From Domibacillus indicus (GTDB lineage: Bacteria; Bacillota; Bacilli; Bacillales; Domibacillaceae): a DNA stretch of 64,000 nucleotides. The notes under the pieces are model-generated. The model was not told where the DNA came from. It saw only the letters and a program-made list of their open reading frames with translations, and ran no database searches. The position numbers were made by a program, and so were the translations under genes. The stretch lies in the NCBI RefSeq assembly GCF_023715895.1, contig NZ_JAMBOO010000008.1, positions 79,387 to 143,386 of the forward strand, given 5' to 3'. The number at the start of each line of letters is the position of its first letter. Position 1 is the first letter of the stretch. This document shows, piece after piece, positions 1 to 7,547 of this stretch.

Positions 1-54
1 TTCCTGATCCATTACTTTAGCCAAATACCCGCGAAGCATTCCAGATGTATTCAT
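1..54 (-). CDS. N-terminal fragment of an unknown gene, cut by the window edge
   Basis: An ATG at 54 is preceded, on the minus strand, by a purine-rich AGGGGGATGGGAGAT stretch that gives a good ribosome site about nine bases away. The 18 visible codons start MNTSGMLRGYLAKVMDQE and run off the window. The product cannot be identified from so little sequence. Confidence 0.4.
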   Translation of the reverse strand, partial: MNTSGMLRGYLAKVMDQE

Positions 55-124
55 ATCTCCCATCCCCCTATAGTCCTTGCTGTCTTATAGTTTTTTCTTC
101 CCTTTGCCTGTCCCTTTTAAACGA

Positions 125-155
125 GAAAAGCGCATCATGTTTTGATGCGCTTTTC
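125..155. terminator. Bidirectional terminator between the edge gene and the lipoprotein gene
   Basis: A near-perfect hairpin with stem AAAAGCGCATCA and a short loop is flanked by A and T runs. It sits just after the stop of the minus-strand lipoprotein gene and can end that transcript. Confidence 0.75.
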
Positions 156-158
156 ACT

Positions 159-851
159 TTATTTCACCTCATTAATAACAAGCTGTTCACCGTTTTCTTC
201 ATAAACAAATGTCACACTTTGGCCAGGTTCCATTGATTCAAATTTTTTCATTGTTTCACTTTCAGCTTCTACTTGATAAGCGTTTGGTACGCCGTCTAAT
301 TCAATTTCTACTGTATGCGGATCGGCTACGCCGTTAAATGTCCCCGTTGCTTCTTTTCCCTGCACCGTTTCGGTCACTTCTTCCGTCGCATTTTCTGTAG
401 CTGTTTCAGCTTGTTCTTTCGCGTCGCTTGCGCCCTGTTCAACGGCTGCGCCAGCATCAGCTGCTTTTTCTTTTACCGTATCGGCAGCTTTGCTTGCTTC
501 ATCCTGTACACCCTGTGTAGCTTGATCCGCTTCCTCAACAGCTTTTTCAGTTGACTGGGCTGCATTATCAGCTGCTGTTTTGGCATCGCTGGCCGTTTCA
601 TCTGCTGCTTGCTCTGCGTCTGTTGTTGTTTCTGTTTCTGTTGTTTCTGTTTCTGTTGTTTCTGTTGTTTCCGTTTCTTGCTGCTCGGTCTGCTGCTCAG
701 TTTGCTCTGTTTCTTCCTGAGGCGCCGTTGTTGTTTCTTCTGCTGTGTTTTCGTTTTCCTCTGGTGATGCATTCTCAGAATCAGCTGAACAGCCGGCAAG
801 AAGTCCTCCAGCCAGTAAAGCGGCTCCCATGAAACCTGTTGCTTTCTTCAT
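159..851 (-). CDS. Secreted lipoprotein with a long Glu/Thr/Ala/Gln-rich linker
   Basis: The 230-residue product starts with a lipoprotein signal peptide whose lipobox LAGC makes Cys about residue 20 the lipid-attachment site, so it should be anchored on the outer face of the membrane. Residues 25-80 are low complexity (EETTT, TETTETETT, QQTEQQ). Residues 80-160 are an Ala/Glu/Lys/Asp-rich helical stretch reminiscent of LEA/desiccation-type repeats (DAKTAADNA, KAADTVKEKAADAG). The last 65 residues look like a compact beta domain. The start was set at MKK because AGGAGGAG lies seven bases upstream of that ATG and inside a longer reading frame. No family with a known function was recognised. 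It is monocistronic, with a hairpin after the stop. Confidence 0.8.
   Translation of the reverse strand: MKKATGFMGAALLAGGLLAGCSADSENASPEENENTAEETTTAPQEETEQTEQQTEQQETETTETTETETTETETTTDAEQAADETASDAKTAADNAAQSTEKAVEEADQATQGVQDEASKAADTVKEKAADAGAAVEQGASDAKEQAETATENATEEVTETVQGKEATGTFNGVADPHTVEIELDGVPNAYQVEAESETMKKFESMEPGQSVTFVYEENGEQLVINEVK
622..690. repeat. Tandem short repeats coding for Thr-Glu runs
   Basis: The stretch contains repeated TCTGTTGTTTC / TGTTTCTGTT units inside the lipoprotein gene. On the coding strand they read as alternating ACA/GAA/ACA codons. Such tracts change length by slippage, so the linker length probably varies between strains. Confidence 0.65.
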
Positions 852-869
852 TATGTAGCTCCTCCTCAT

Positions 870-1290
870 ATGTTGTTACCTCACACTATACTTGTTTTTT
901 GTTTTGAAGAAAAGTAATACGATAATAATAGAGGAGAAATGGATGATTTTTACTATTCCGATGGTCCTGCCAGTCAAGGAGGATTCGGCCGGTAACCTTT
1001 TTTTAATGGTACAAAAATGGAGTTCATCTGTCTTTGAAGGTTGAACGGATGCAGCTTTCTTTGGTTTTTCCTGTTTCGGTTCATGCTGTTGCGTTCAGTT
1101 TGTTCAATCAAGACAATGCCTCTTCTTTTGCCCATTCAAGCACCTCTTTCAATTTAGGAAATAGTCATGCCGCTTCTCTTACTATCATACGGTACAAGTA
1201 TGAAGAATATGTAAATATGTTATTAAAGATTGTAAATTTATCAATCACCTATCCTGCTTAGCCGAGCAGTGATGTACCTCTCAACTTTCT
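870..1290. other. Intergenic stretch, no gene supported
   Basis: About 420 bases separate the divergent lipoprotein and yfkAB genes. A 75-codon open frame on the plus strand (1034-1261) lacks a ribosome site and has no recognisable protein features. Apart from the yfkAB promoter at its end, I see nothing supportable here. Confidence 0.5.
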
Positions 1291-1319
1291 TTTTCATTTC
1301 TGTGAAAAAGCGGTATAAT
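1291..1319 (+). promoter_or_regulatory. SigA-type promoter for yfkAB
   Basis: TTTTCA at 1291-1296 and a consensus TATAAT at 1314-1319 are separated by exactly 17 bases. The start codon of the radical SAM gene follows 34 bases later. Confidence 0.6.
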
Positions 1320-1352
1320 TATGTGTTGAAAGATTAAAGAGGTGTTTTTAAA

Positions 1353-2480
1353 ATGAAAAAAACCATTTCACCCGCGTTTGATCCGTGGGAAAGCTATATG
1401 GATATTGACCAGTCCGGCTCTGCCCGGCTGTCTAATATTGAGTTTACGACGACGACACTCTGTAATATGCGCTGCGAGCATTGTGCGGTCGGCTATACGC
1501 TTCAAACAAAAGACCCTGAGGCTCTGCCTCTTTCGCTGCTGCTGTCACGCCTGGAGGAAATTCCACACTTGCGCGCGATCAGCATCACAGGCGGCGAACC
1601 GATGCTTTCCAAAAAATCAGTTGAACAGTATGTAAAACCATTGCTCAAATATGCCCACGAGCGCGGTGTTTATACCCAAATGAATTCCAATTTGACGATT
1701 GATGCCGGGCGTTATGAAGAGATTGCGCCTTTTCTTGATGTTCTGCATATTTCCCATAACTGGGGCACTGTAGACGATTTTGTGGAAGCCGGGTTTGCCA
1801 ATATGGAGCGCAAACCTTCCTATAGCCAGCGGGAAAAGCTATTTGACCGAATGATCGAAAACAGCCGGATTTTATCTGAGGCAAATGTGATGGTATCGGC
1901 CGAGACTATGCTGAATAAACGGACTCTTCCCCATCTTGAACACATTCATAAACAAATTGTCGGGGAAATGAAATGTGCCCGACATGAGGTTCATCCTATG
2001 TATCCAAGTGATTTTGCCAGCGCGCTTGAATCTTTGACACTTGACGAAACCCGCAGCGCGATCCATCACTTGCTTGATGTTCGTGACCCGGGTGTGTGGA
2101 TGCTGTTCGGAACACTTCCGTTTTTTGCGTGCAGTTCGGATGAGCGCGATCGTGAACTTCTGACCCGCCTGCACCAGGAACCGCTGGTGACCGTGCGCAA
2201 TGATCCGGATGGACGCTCACGATTAAATGTGAATATTTTTTCCGGTGATGTGATCGTAACCGATTTTGCGGATGCACCGTCGCTTGGCAATATTGCAGAC
2301 AACTCTCTTCAATCTTCTTTTGAAACGTGGAACCGTTCTGCATTAGCAAATGAAATTGCCTGCCATTGCTCGTCCGTCCGGTGTTTAGGCCCGAATTTAC
2401 TTGTTAAAAAAGCTTATTATCCGGATACAGATTTTACAACACAAACAGCTTGGACAGAAAGAAAGGAAGTACAGCAATGA
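1353..2480 (+). CDS. yfkAB: Radical SAM protein, YfkAB type
   Basis: This 375-residue protein has the radical SAM cluster motif CNMRCEHC near residue 38 (CxxxCxxC), followed by SITGGEPML, the glycine-rich SAM-binding motif, near residue 80. Two later cysteine groups, HCSSVRC near residue 350 and a single Cys near 260, suggest an auxiliary cluster or substrate-holding site. Length and motifs match the Bacillus YfkA/YfkB fused protein, a radical SAM/CxCxxxxC family member whose substrate is unknown. The ATG at 1353 follows an AGAGGTG ribosome site. Its stop TGA overlaps the ATG of msrA (ATGA), so the two genes are translationally coupled in an operon that continues into the MocR-type gene. Confidence 0.9.
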   Translation: MKKTISPAFDPWESYMDIDQSGSARLSNIEFTTTTLCNMRCEHCAVGYTLQTKDPEALPLSLLLSRLEEIPHLRAISITGGEPMLSKKSVEQYVKPLLKYAHERGVYTQMNSNLTIDAGRYEEIAPFLDVLHISHNWGTVDDFVEAGFANMERKPSYSQREKLFDRMIENSRILSEANVMVSAETMLNKRTLPHLEHIHKQIVGEMKCARHEVHPMYPSDFASALESLTLDETRSAIHHLLDVRDPGVWMLFGTLPFFACSSDERDRELLTRLHQEPLVTVRNDPDGRSRLNVNIFSGDVIVTDFADAPSLGNIADNSLQSSFETWNRSALANEIACHCSSVRCLGPNLLVKKAYYPDTDFTTQTAWTERKEVQQ

Positions 2481-3016
2481 AAAAAGAAAAAGCGATTTTT
2501 GCTGGTGGGTGTTTTTGGTGCATGGTCAAGCCATTTGACCGATGGGACGGTGTTGAATCCGTCATTTCCGGTTACACAGGCGGGCACACAGAAAACCCGA
2601 CGTATGAGGAAGTAAAAGCCGGCGGCACCGGCCATAAAGAAGCAGTTGAAATTATCTACGATGCCGATATTATTTCATATGAGCAAATCCTTGAGGTATA
2701 CTGGCAGCAAATTGATCCAACCGATGACGAAGGACAGTTCCAGGACCGGGGTGACTCTTACCGGGCCGTTATCTTTTATTTGTCTCCTGAGCAGCAAAAA
2801 GCGGCCGAGGAGTCTAAACGAAAACTGGCAGAGAGCGGTATGTTTAAAAAGCCGGTTGTGACGCCTATTTTATCGGCTGGTCCGTTTTATCCGGCAGAAG
2901 ACTACCATCAGAATTTTTATCAAACACACGAGGAAGAATATAAAGCGGACCGGGCACAGTCCGGCCGCGATGAATTTTTAAATGAGCATTGGACAGATGA
3001 TGAAACGAAGCATTAA
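2477..3016 (+). CDS. msrA: Peptide methionine sulfoxide reductase A
   Basis: MsrA reduces methionine-S-sulfoxide in proteins, using thioredoxin as reductant. The 179-residue product has the diagnostic GGCFWCM active site at residues 10-16, with the catalytic Cys in CFWC, followed by VISGYTGG and the YHQNFYQ motif near residue 146. The start was chosen at 2477 because GGAAG lies nine bases upstream; an in-frame upstream start would sit deep in yfkAB. It overlaps yfkAB by four bases. No fused MsrB domain is present, and MsrB is not seen nearby. Confidence 0.95.
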   Translation: MKKEKAIFAGGCFWCMVKPFDRWDGVESVISGYTGGHTENPTYEEVKAGGTGHKEAVEIIYDADIISYEQILEVYWQQIDPTDDEGQFQDRGDSYRAVIFYLSPEQQKAAEESKRKLAESGMFKKPVVTPILSAGPFYPAEDYHQNFYQTHEEEYKADRAQSGRDEFLNEHWTDDETKH

Positions 3017-4367
3017 GTCAGATGCTGTTGCCGGCTGGATTAAAGATCAAATTGTGCGCGGCAAATGGGCGATTGGCACGAAGATTCCAAGCCAGCGTGT
3101 TTTGGCAGAAGAACTGTCTGTAAACCGCAGCACGGTTGTAGCTGCGCTCGAACAGCTGAAAGCGGCTGGAATTATCGAGGGCGTAATGGGAAAAGGGACG
3201 ATTGTAGCGAGCAATACATGGTCGCTTCTCGCTGCCCTGCCTGCAGAAGATAAAGTACAATCTTTACCAGCAGATACCGGGATTATTGACTTAAGCAAAG
3301 GGGAGCTTGCCGAAGATGTTTTTCCGGAAAATTATTTAAATGATGTACTCAGCCGGCTGTCTGGAAAAATCCATTCACTAGGATATGAAGACCGGGGCGG
3401 TTATGAGCCGCTTCGCGAGGCCATCGCCGGGTATATGACCCGGCAGGGAACCAAGGTAGCGCCGTCTTCTATTTTAATTGTGTCTGGTGCTATGCAGGGA
3501 TTTGGCTTGATTGCATCCGGCCTGCTTGAGCGGGGATCTTCTGTTTTACTCGAAGAGCCTTCTTATCTGTACTCCATCCGTACTTTTCAGTCGCTTGGCA
3601 TGTCACTCAAAGGCATTGAGATGGATGGCGAAGGAGTAAAACTGGATTCGCTGCAGAATACTTGGACGTCCGGACAAAAAGGAGCGCTTTATACCATTCC
3701 CTGCTTTCATAACCCGACCGGTATTTTAATGAGCGAAACAAGAAGAAAAGAAGTGCTGTCTTTTTGCAGTACAAACCGCCTGCCTGTAATTGAAGATGAT
3801 ATTTACCGGGATTTATGGCTCGATGAACCGCCGCCGCCTTCTTTAAAATCAATGGATGAGACCGGTAATGTGCTTTATATTGGCAGCTTGTCAAAAACGT
3901 TGAGTCCCGGCCTGCGGATTGGCTGGATCGCCGGCTCTCATTCCGTTATTGAACGGCTGGCGGACTTGAAAATGCAGGCTGATTACGGAACGAGTTCTCT
4001 CTCGCAGCGTGTAGCAGCTGAGTGGCTTGGTGAAGGGCTCTATGAACATCATCTTGAATATGTCCGTAAAGAGCTGAAAAAGCGGCGGCAGGCAGCTTCT
4101 GAGTCGCTTCAAAGGCACCTATCAGATGTCGCGCAATGGACAATGCCGAACGGCGGCTTTTTTGTCTGGCTTCGTTTGAATCAGCCTATTTCTTTAAGAG
4201 AGTTATATACAGAAGCATTAAATGAAGGAATTTTATTTCACCCGGGAAGTATTTACACAGAGGGTGCGTCACGGGCGATTCGGCTGTCATACGGCTATGC
4301 CCGTCCCGATCAGTTTGAAGAAGGCATCAAACGGATGAAAAAATGGATTGTCGCTTTATCAAAATAA
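3000..4367 (+). CDS. MocR/GntR-family regulator with aminotransferase domain
   Basis: The product has a GntR winged-helix domain at residues 1-70 (KIPSQRVLAEELSVNRSTV is the typical helix-turn-helix). A class I aminotransferase-like domain follows from about residue 90. The PLP lysine is in IGSLSKTLSPGLRIGW near residue 298, and FHNPTG and IEDDIYRDLW are further fold-type I motifs. MocR proteins usually control PLP, GABA, amino-acid or transport genes using PLP or an amino acid as ligand; the ligand here is unknown. The N-terminus is short for the family. The gene overlaps the end of msrA, and the start is uncertain: ATG codons lie at 2982, 2997 and 3000, and only the last two have a weak GGA upstream. 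Confidence 0.85.
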   Translation: MKRSIKSDAVAGWIKDQIVRGKWAIGTKIPSQRVLAEELSVNRSTVVAALEQLKAAGIIEGVMGKGTIVASNTWSLLAALPAEDKVQSLPADTGIIDLSKGELAEDVFPENYLNDVLSRLSGKIHSLGYEDRGGYEPLREAIAGYMTRQGTKVAPSSILIVSGAMQGFGLIASGLLERGSSVLLEEPSYLYSIRTFQSLGMSLKGIEMDGEGVKLDSLQNTWTSGQKGALYTIPCFHNPTGILMSETRRKEVLSFCSTNRLPVIEDDIYRDLWLDEPPPPSLKSMDETGNVLYIGSLSKTLSPGLRIGWIAGSHSVIERLADLKMQADYGTSSLSQRVAAEWLGEGLYEHHLEYVRKELKKRRQAASESLQRHLSDVAQWTMPNGGFFVWLRLNQPISLRELYTEALNEGILFHPGSIYTEGASRAIRLSYGYARPDQFEEGIKRMKKWIVALSK

Positions 4368-4384
4368 CTAAAGGAGTATCACAC

Positions 4385-4666
4385 ATGGTCATTACAGAAC
4401 ATACACTTGAAAAAATAGAAGATCCATTTGGCATTTTAGAGGGAGATCGATACGAATATCGCCTTTTTGCTTCCGTAGATGAAGAGGATGAGCTGTATTC
4501 ACCAGAAGGCTTTTATATCCGCGTTTTGTACGCAGTAACGGAATCTGGACAGCACATAGCCGGTTTATTTTTGCATAACCGCACAGATGACAGCGTATTG
4601 GATTTTGAACTAGAAGAAGATGAAGTGGAGATGGTTCGCGAATACTGCGCTGCCCACCTTTCCTAA
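4385..4666 (+). CDS. Small acidic cytosolic protein (resembles DUF6509 family)
   Basis: The 93-residue acidic protein begins MVITEHTLEKIEDPFGILEG and ends in a helical ELEEDEVEMVREYC segment. The opening resembles small Bacillus proteins filed as DUF6509, from memory, and its function is unknown. The start at 4385 has a clear AAAGGAG eight bases upstream; the longer frame that begins inside the MocR gene was rejected. It lies 17 bases after the MocR stop, so it is probably the last gene of the yfkAB-msrA-mocR operon. Confidence 0.7.
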   Translation: MVITEHTLEKIEDPFGILEGDRYEYRLFASVDEEDELYSPEGFYIRVLYAVTESGQHIAGLFLHNRTDDSVLDFELEEDEVEMVREYCAAHLS

Positions 4667-4673
4667 ACAGTAC

Positions 4674-4710
4674 AAACCCCGTCTGCTCTATCAATGCGGA
4701 CGGGGTTTTT
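4674..4710 (+). terminator. Operon-end terminator after the yfkAB-msrA-mocR run
   Basis: A stem AACCCCGTC pairs with GACGGGGTT around a loop and is followed by a T run. It lies eight bases after the last stop codon. Confidence 0.85.
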
Positions 4711-4758
4711 ATATGACTTCACTGACGGCTGTTTCCGTAACGACCAATCCCTTCTTCC

Positions 4759-4896
4759 TTATTGGGCTTTTTGAATATATAACTTCATCTGCTCTTCTGT
4801 TAAGTTGTGCATAAAACGGTAAAACGGAATTTTTTTAATTCCAAACGCCTTGCACATTTCCAAGTAATATTCATATGCTTCCCGGTACATTTCCAT
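4759..4896 (-). CDS. Small hypothetical protein
   Basis: A 45-residue reading frame starts MEMYREAYEYYLEM and includes an aromatic-rich amphipathic segment, then LTEEQMKLYIQKAQ. The start was placed at 4896 because AAAGGGTGG lies seven bases upstream; the longer frame runs through AT-rich promoter-like DNA. No family was recognised. It has no membrane segment and may be a small regulatory or spore protein. Confidence 0.55.
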   Translation of the reverse strand: MEMYREAYEYYLEMCKAFGIKKIPFYRFMHNLTEEQMKLYIQKAQ

Positions 4897-4985
4897 ATTT
4901 GCCACCCTTTCTGTTATATAACAATTTATTTTTATATAAATTAATATATAACAGTATGAAAGGGTTGTCAATTTCTTTCAATAAA

Positions 4986-5011
4986 AAAAAGCAGAAAGAG
5001 TTCTGCTTTTT
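4986..5011 (-). terminator. Terminator of the short spo0M gene
   Basis: AAAAAGCAGAA pairs with TTCTGCTTTTT around a four-base loop, with a U tract on the minus strand. It overlaps the stop codon of the Spo0M-like gene. Confidence 0.75.
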
Positions 5012-5414
5012 AATAAATAATCACTTCGTCTTCATCTTCTGGATCTACGGCCTGATCAATAAATACTTTTGTGCGGATGAACCATTTATGTGTTTCATCG
5101 GTTTTAGGACTCTGCAATGGAATTTTGATAGAAAATGGAACCTTGTGTGCCTCACTTGCTTTTATATTCCGTTTAAATGGCAGGATAACTTCTTGGAAAC
5201 GTTTTTCGTGCCATGAAAAATCACTGTCTTCCTTTACTTCTTCGTACTGAAGATAAAGCAATATTTGAATTTTATCAATCGGCTCTTCCACTTTTCCTCC
5301 CATTATGTGGACATAACCGTGTATAGTTTCTCCCGGCGATACCGTTTTTTGATCTATCATTGTATCTACTTTAACGCTTCCTATGCCGATGCTCGAAAAA
5401 AAATCTTTCCACAT
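5010..5414 (-). CDS. Short Spo0M-like sporulation control protein
   Basis: Spo0M is an arrestin-fold protein that influences sporulation and cell division. The product starts MWKDFFSSIGIGSVKVDT, with the conserved GETIHGYVHIMGG strand motif near residue 28 and PFSIKIPL near 92, as in the arrestin-like N-terminal domain. It is only 134 residues, whereas B. subtilis Spo0M is about 258, and it ends cleanly in an acidic tail (DPEDEDEVIIY) with its own terminator. So it holds the N-terminal half only. It may be a natural single-domain paralogue or a truncated copy. AGGAGG lies eight bases before the ATG. Confidence 0.8.
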   Translation of the reverse strand: MWKDFFSSIGIGSVKVDTMIDQKTVSPGETIHGYVHIMGGKVEEPIDKIQILLYLQYEEVKEDSDFSWHEKRFQEVILPFKRNIKASEAHKVPFSIKIPLQSPKTDETHKWFIRTKVFIDQAVDPEDEDEVIIY

Positions 5415-5533
5415 GTACAGTTCCTCCTGTTTTTAGTTTTCTTTTCCCTGAACAGGCTGTTTTTATTACGTTTTTTGATTATTTTATTTGAATTTTGCAC
5501 ACAATGTATTATTAACAAAATAACAGTAAGCGG

Positions 5534-6163
5534 TCAAAATTCTTTTTTCCATACTGGATAAAAGAATTTGGTTCCTTTTTTATTGTATGGAAGCAGCTTC
5601 ATGTCGGCGATCAAATGAGATAAGTATGCAAGCATTAAAACGGTTTGAAGACCCTGAATCGGGAACTTTTGGGCAATTTCAGCGGCAACAAAATAAAAAA
5701 GAACCATGCCGATAAAAGAGTGCGTCCATGTCCGATGGGAAACAACAGAAGCAAATATAATGAATAATCCTATGTAAACAATCCATATTTCCTGTATGTA
5801 CCACCCTGCATATGCGGCCGCCGCGCCGGTTAAAAACAGTGATGTTCTTTGCTTAATAAACAGTCTTGGCAGAAGCAGCAGTCCAAGGCTGACAAGAAAG
5901 CCGGTTACCTGTTTTACACCGAACAGCATAAAATAACTGTATAAAGCCAGCAGCACACCGGCTGCCGCAAAAAACAACACAAGCCATTTCTTTTCTACCG
6001 TAATTTTATTTGCCAGCTTTCCGTTCACATCCAGATCGGGAACTAATGCGGTAACTGCTCCGACAAAACCGAAAAGAGCTGTTTCAACGATTGAAGACTG
6101 CGACCAGACAGCTATGCCCACCCCTGTAGCAGCCCCAATCGCCATATGGGAAGATCCTTTCAT
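5534..6163 (-). CDS. Membrane-bound metal-dependent hydrolase, YdjM/DUF457 family
   Basis: The 209-residue integral membrane protein starts MKGSSHMAIGAATG, with an early His (residue 6) and then VPDLDVN near residue 41, HRTWTHSF near 145 and HLIADMKLL near 185. These His/Asp positions form the conserved putative metal site of the YdjM/DUF457 family, which has five or six membrane spans here. The family is linked by annotation to metal-dependent hydrolysis and, in some bacteria, to the SOS response, but no substrate is known. A ribosome site AAAGGATGAGG lies just before the ATG. Confidence 0.85.
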   Translation of the reverse strand: MKGSSHMAIGAATGVGIAVWSQSSIVETALFGFVGAVTALVPDLDVNGKLANKITVEKKWLVLFFAAAGVLLALYSYFMLFGVKQVTGFLVSLGLLLLPRLFIKQRTSLFLTGAAAAYAGWYIQEIWIVYIGLFIIFASVVSHRTWTHSFIGMVLFYFVAAEIAQKFPIQGLQTVLMLAYLSHLIADMKLLPYNKKGTKFFYPVWKKEF

Positions 6164-6186
6164 GATTCCTCATCCTTTCATCATAT

Positions 6187-6216
6187 AAAAAACCGCCCTT
6201 TTACCGGACGGCTTTT
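6187..6216 (-). terminator. Terminator after the small PH-like gene
   Basis: On the minus strand GCCGTCC pairs with GGGCGGU using two G-U pairs, followed by a run of six U. It lies directly downstream of the stop at 6222. Confidence 0.6.
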
Positions 6217-6221
6217 TACTT

Positions 6222-6521
6222 TTATAAATTGTCCATAACTTGAAGCATCCAGTCTTGTACTGCTTCAATATGCTCTGTAGAAATTTCCATTTCGCATAAT
6301 ACAGTGCCCTTGCCGATAATTTTCAGCACTGGAACAATGGCCGGCTTTTTAGGATTGTAAGAATAAACAACCGTATCGATGTGTTTGATCGGTATCCGCG
6401 TATTGGTTACCATCCCTGTGCTTTTTAAGTATCCATTTTCTACTTTCACGCAGTTTTTCTTCCAGCTGTAGGATGATTCGGTTACAACTGCCTGCGCCTG
6501 CTCATCTGTAAAAATTGCCAT
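6222..6521 (-). CDS. Small hypothetical protein, possibly PH-like fold
   Basis: A 99-residue soluble protein begins MAIFTDEQAQAVVTESSYSW. Alternating hydrophobic strands (GYLKSTGMV, RIPIKHIDTVVYS, VLKIIGKGTV) and a C-terminal helix (EHIEAVQDWMLQVMDNL) suggest a small PH/YdbT-like beta domain, by pattern only. The start was set at 6521 since AAGGAG lies 12 bases upstream; a GTG at 6548 would place that site inside the gene. The gene downstream of the PH-like membrane protein has the same strand and style, so the two may be related. Confidence 0.6.
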   Translation of the reverse strand: MAIFTDEQAQAVVTESSYSWKKNCVKVENGYLKSTGMVTNTRIPIKHIDTVVYSYNPKKPAIVPVLKIIGKGTVLCEMEISTEHIEAVQDWMLQVMDNL

Positions 6522-6662
6522 CTTTATTGATAACTCCTTTTTGTTCACCGCGACTACTTAAAAATAACAGCTTCTATTTCATTTGTAAATACCATTCTAA
6601 AGTTTACATAATATTATTACGGTTCATTTTGGCAAAAAAAATAAAACGGAACTTATTCCGTT

Positions 6663-7013
6663 TTACATCACTTTTGCTTTGATAAACACTTGTGGATTCT
6701 GCGCTTTTATTGCTTTTACGAAACGGTTTGGGTTGCGCAGAATAAAAAAGTAAGAAACATTTGAACGGGTATAAACAGCAATCCGTTCCTTTTTGACGTA
6801 AGGACGGATAATATATTTTTCAAAAAAGGATGCATCTTTTGATATTTCACCCATTTCAAACACTTCCACAATCTCATTCGTTGGAATAGAGGTTTCCTGG
6901 GTGCCATTTTTAACAACAAGCACTCCTTCTTCAACTTTATGTCCAGAGAATACACGACTTGCCCATACTATTCCAGCAATCATTGCAACGACAGCTGCTG
7001 CCATATAGATCAT
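6663..7013 (-). CDS. Hypothetical membrane protein with one N-terminal span
   Basis: The 116-residue protein has a single hydrophobic helix at residues 1-20 (IYMAAAVVAMIAGIVWAS). A mostly beta domain follows, including VLVVKNGTQETSIP, RIAVYTRSNVSYFFIL and a terminal NPNRFVKAIKAQNPQVF. That C-terminal pattern is like bacterial PH domains. The start at 7013 has AGGAGG six bases upstream; the ATG at 7019 would touch the ribosome site. No specific family was recognised. Confidence 0.6.
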   Translation of the reverse strand: MIYMAAAVVAMIAGIVWASRVFSGHKVEEGVLVVKNGTQETSIPTNEIVEVFEMGEISKDASFFEKYIIRPYVKKERIAVYTRSNVSYFFILRNPNRFVKAIKAQNPQVFIKAKVM

Positions 7014-7187
7014 ACTCATCCTCCTGATCGTTCATCATTCATCTATTTGCCATCCTTATTTTACTCGTTTTTTCTAAAAAAACACCTATTTCCTTCAGAA
7101 AAATGTAGCATTTTTGTGACAAATAACCAGAATAATATTGACAGCGCTTGCAATTTATGCTTTTAAAAAATGATTCTAAAAATGTAA

Positions 7188-7215
7188 AACAGGTGAAGCG
7201 TTTGCTTCACCTGTT
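7188..7215. terminator. Terminator of the cold-shock gene
   Basis: Perfect inverted repeat AACAGGTGAAGC/GCTTCACCTGTT with a four-base loop, 17 bases beyond the csp stop codon. A U-rich tail is weak, so it may also stabilise the transcript end. Confidence 0.7.
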
Positions 7216-7231
7216 ATGGTTTCATTCAGAA

Positions 7232-7432
7232 TTATTGTTTTTCAACGTTAGCAGCTTGTGGGCCACGTGGTCCTTCAACCACTTCAAATGTCACATTTTG
7301 ACCTTCTTCAAGTGATTTGTAGCCTTCACCTTGAATAGCTGAGAAATGAACGAATACATCGTCCTGTCCTTCAACTTCGATAAAACCGAAGCCTTTTTCT
7401 GCATTAAACCATTTTACTTTACCTTCTAGCAT
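7232..7432 (-). CDS. Cold-shock protein (CspB/CspD type)
   Basis: The 66-residue single cold-shock domain contains RNP1 KGFGFIEV (residues 13-20) and RNP2 VFVHFSAI (26-33), the single-strand nucleic-acid binding motifs. It should act as an RNA chaperone and antiterminator in the cytoplasm. It closely resembles the CspB/C/D paralogues of Bacillus, and which paralogue it is cannot be decided here. A consensus AGGAGG lies seven bases upstream. The roughly 110 bases between its start and the next gene are a plausible structured cold-shock leader. Confidence 0.95.
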   Translation of the reverse strand: MLEGKVKWFNAEKGFGFIEVEGQDDVFVHFSAIQGEGYKSLEEGQNVTFEVVEGPRGPQAANVEKQ

Positions 7433-7547
7433 GTTATGTCCTCCTCGCGCTTAATACGCAAATCTTTTCTTGCTGTTTGCTGCTATTTCAAGATGAAGCA
7501 CGTAATGTGATATCATTTGAAACGAACGAACAACTGTCTTTACTATA

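Noticed and set aside
1034..1261. 75-codon plus-strand frame in the lipoprotein-yfkAB spacer
   Set aside because: No ribosome site, no protein-like features, and it runs into the yfkAB promoter region.
2417..2635. Minus-strand frame across the yfkAB/msrA junction
   Set aside because: Overlaps two genes with clear motifs and has no ribosome site of its own.
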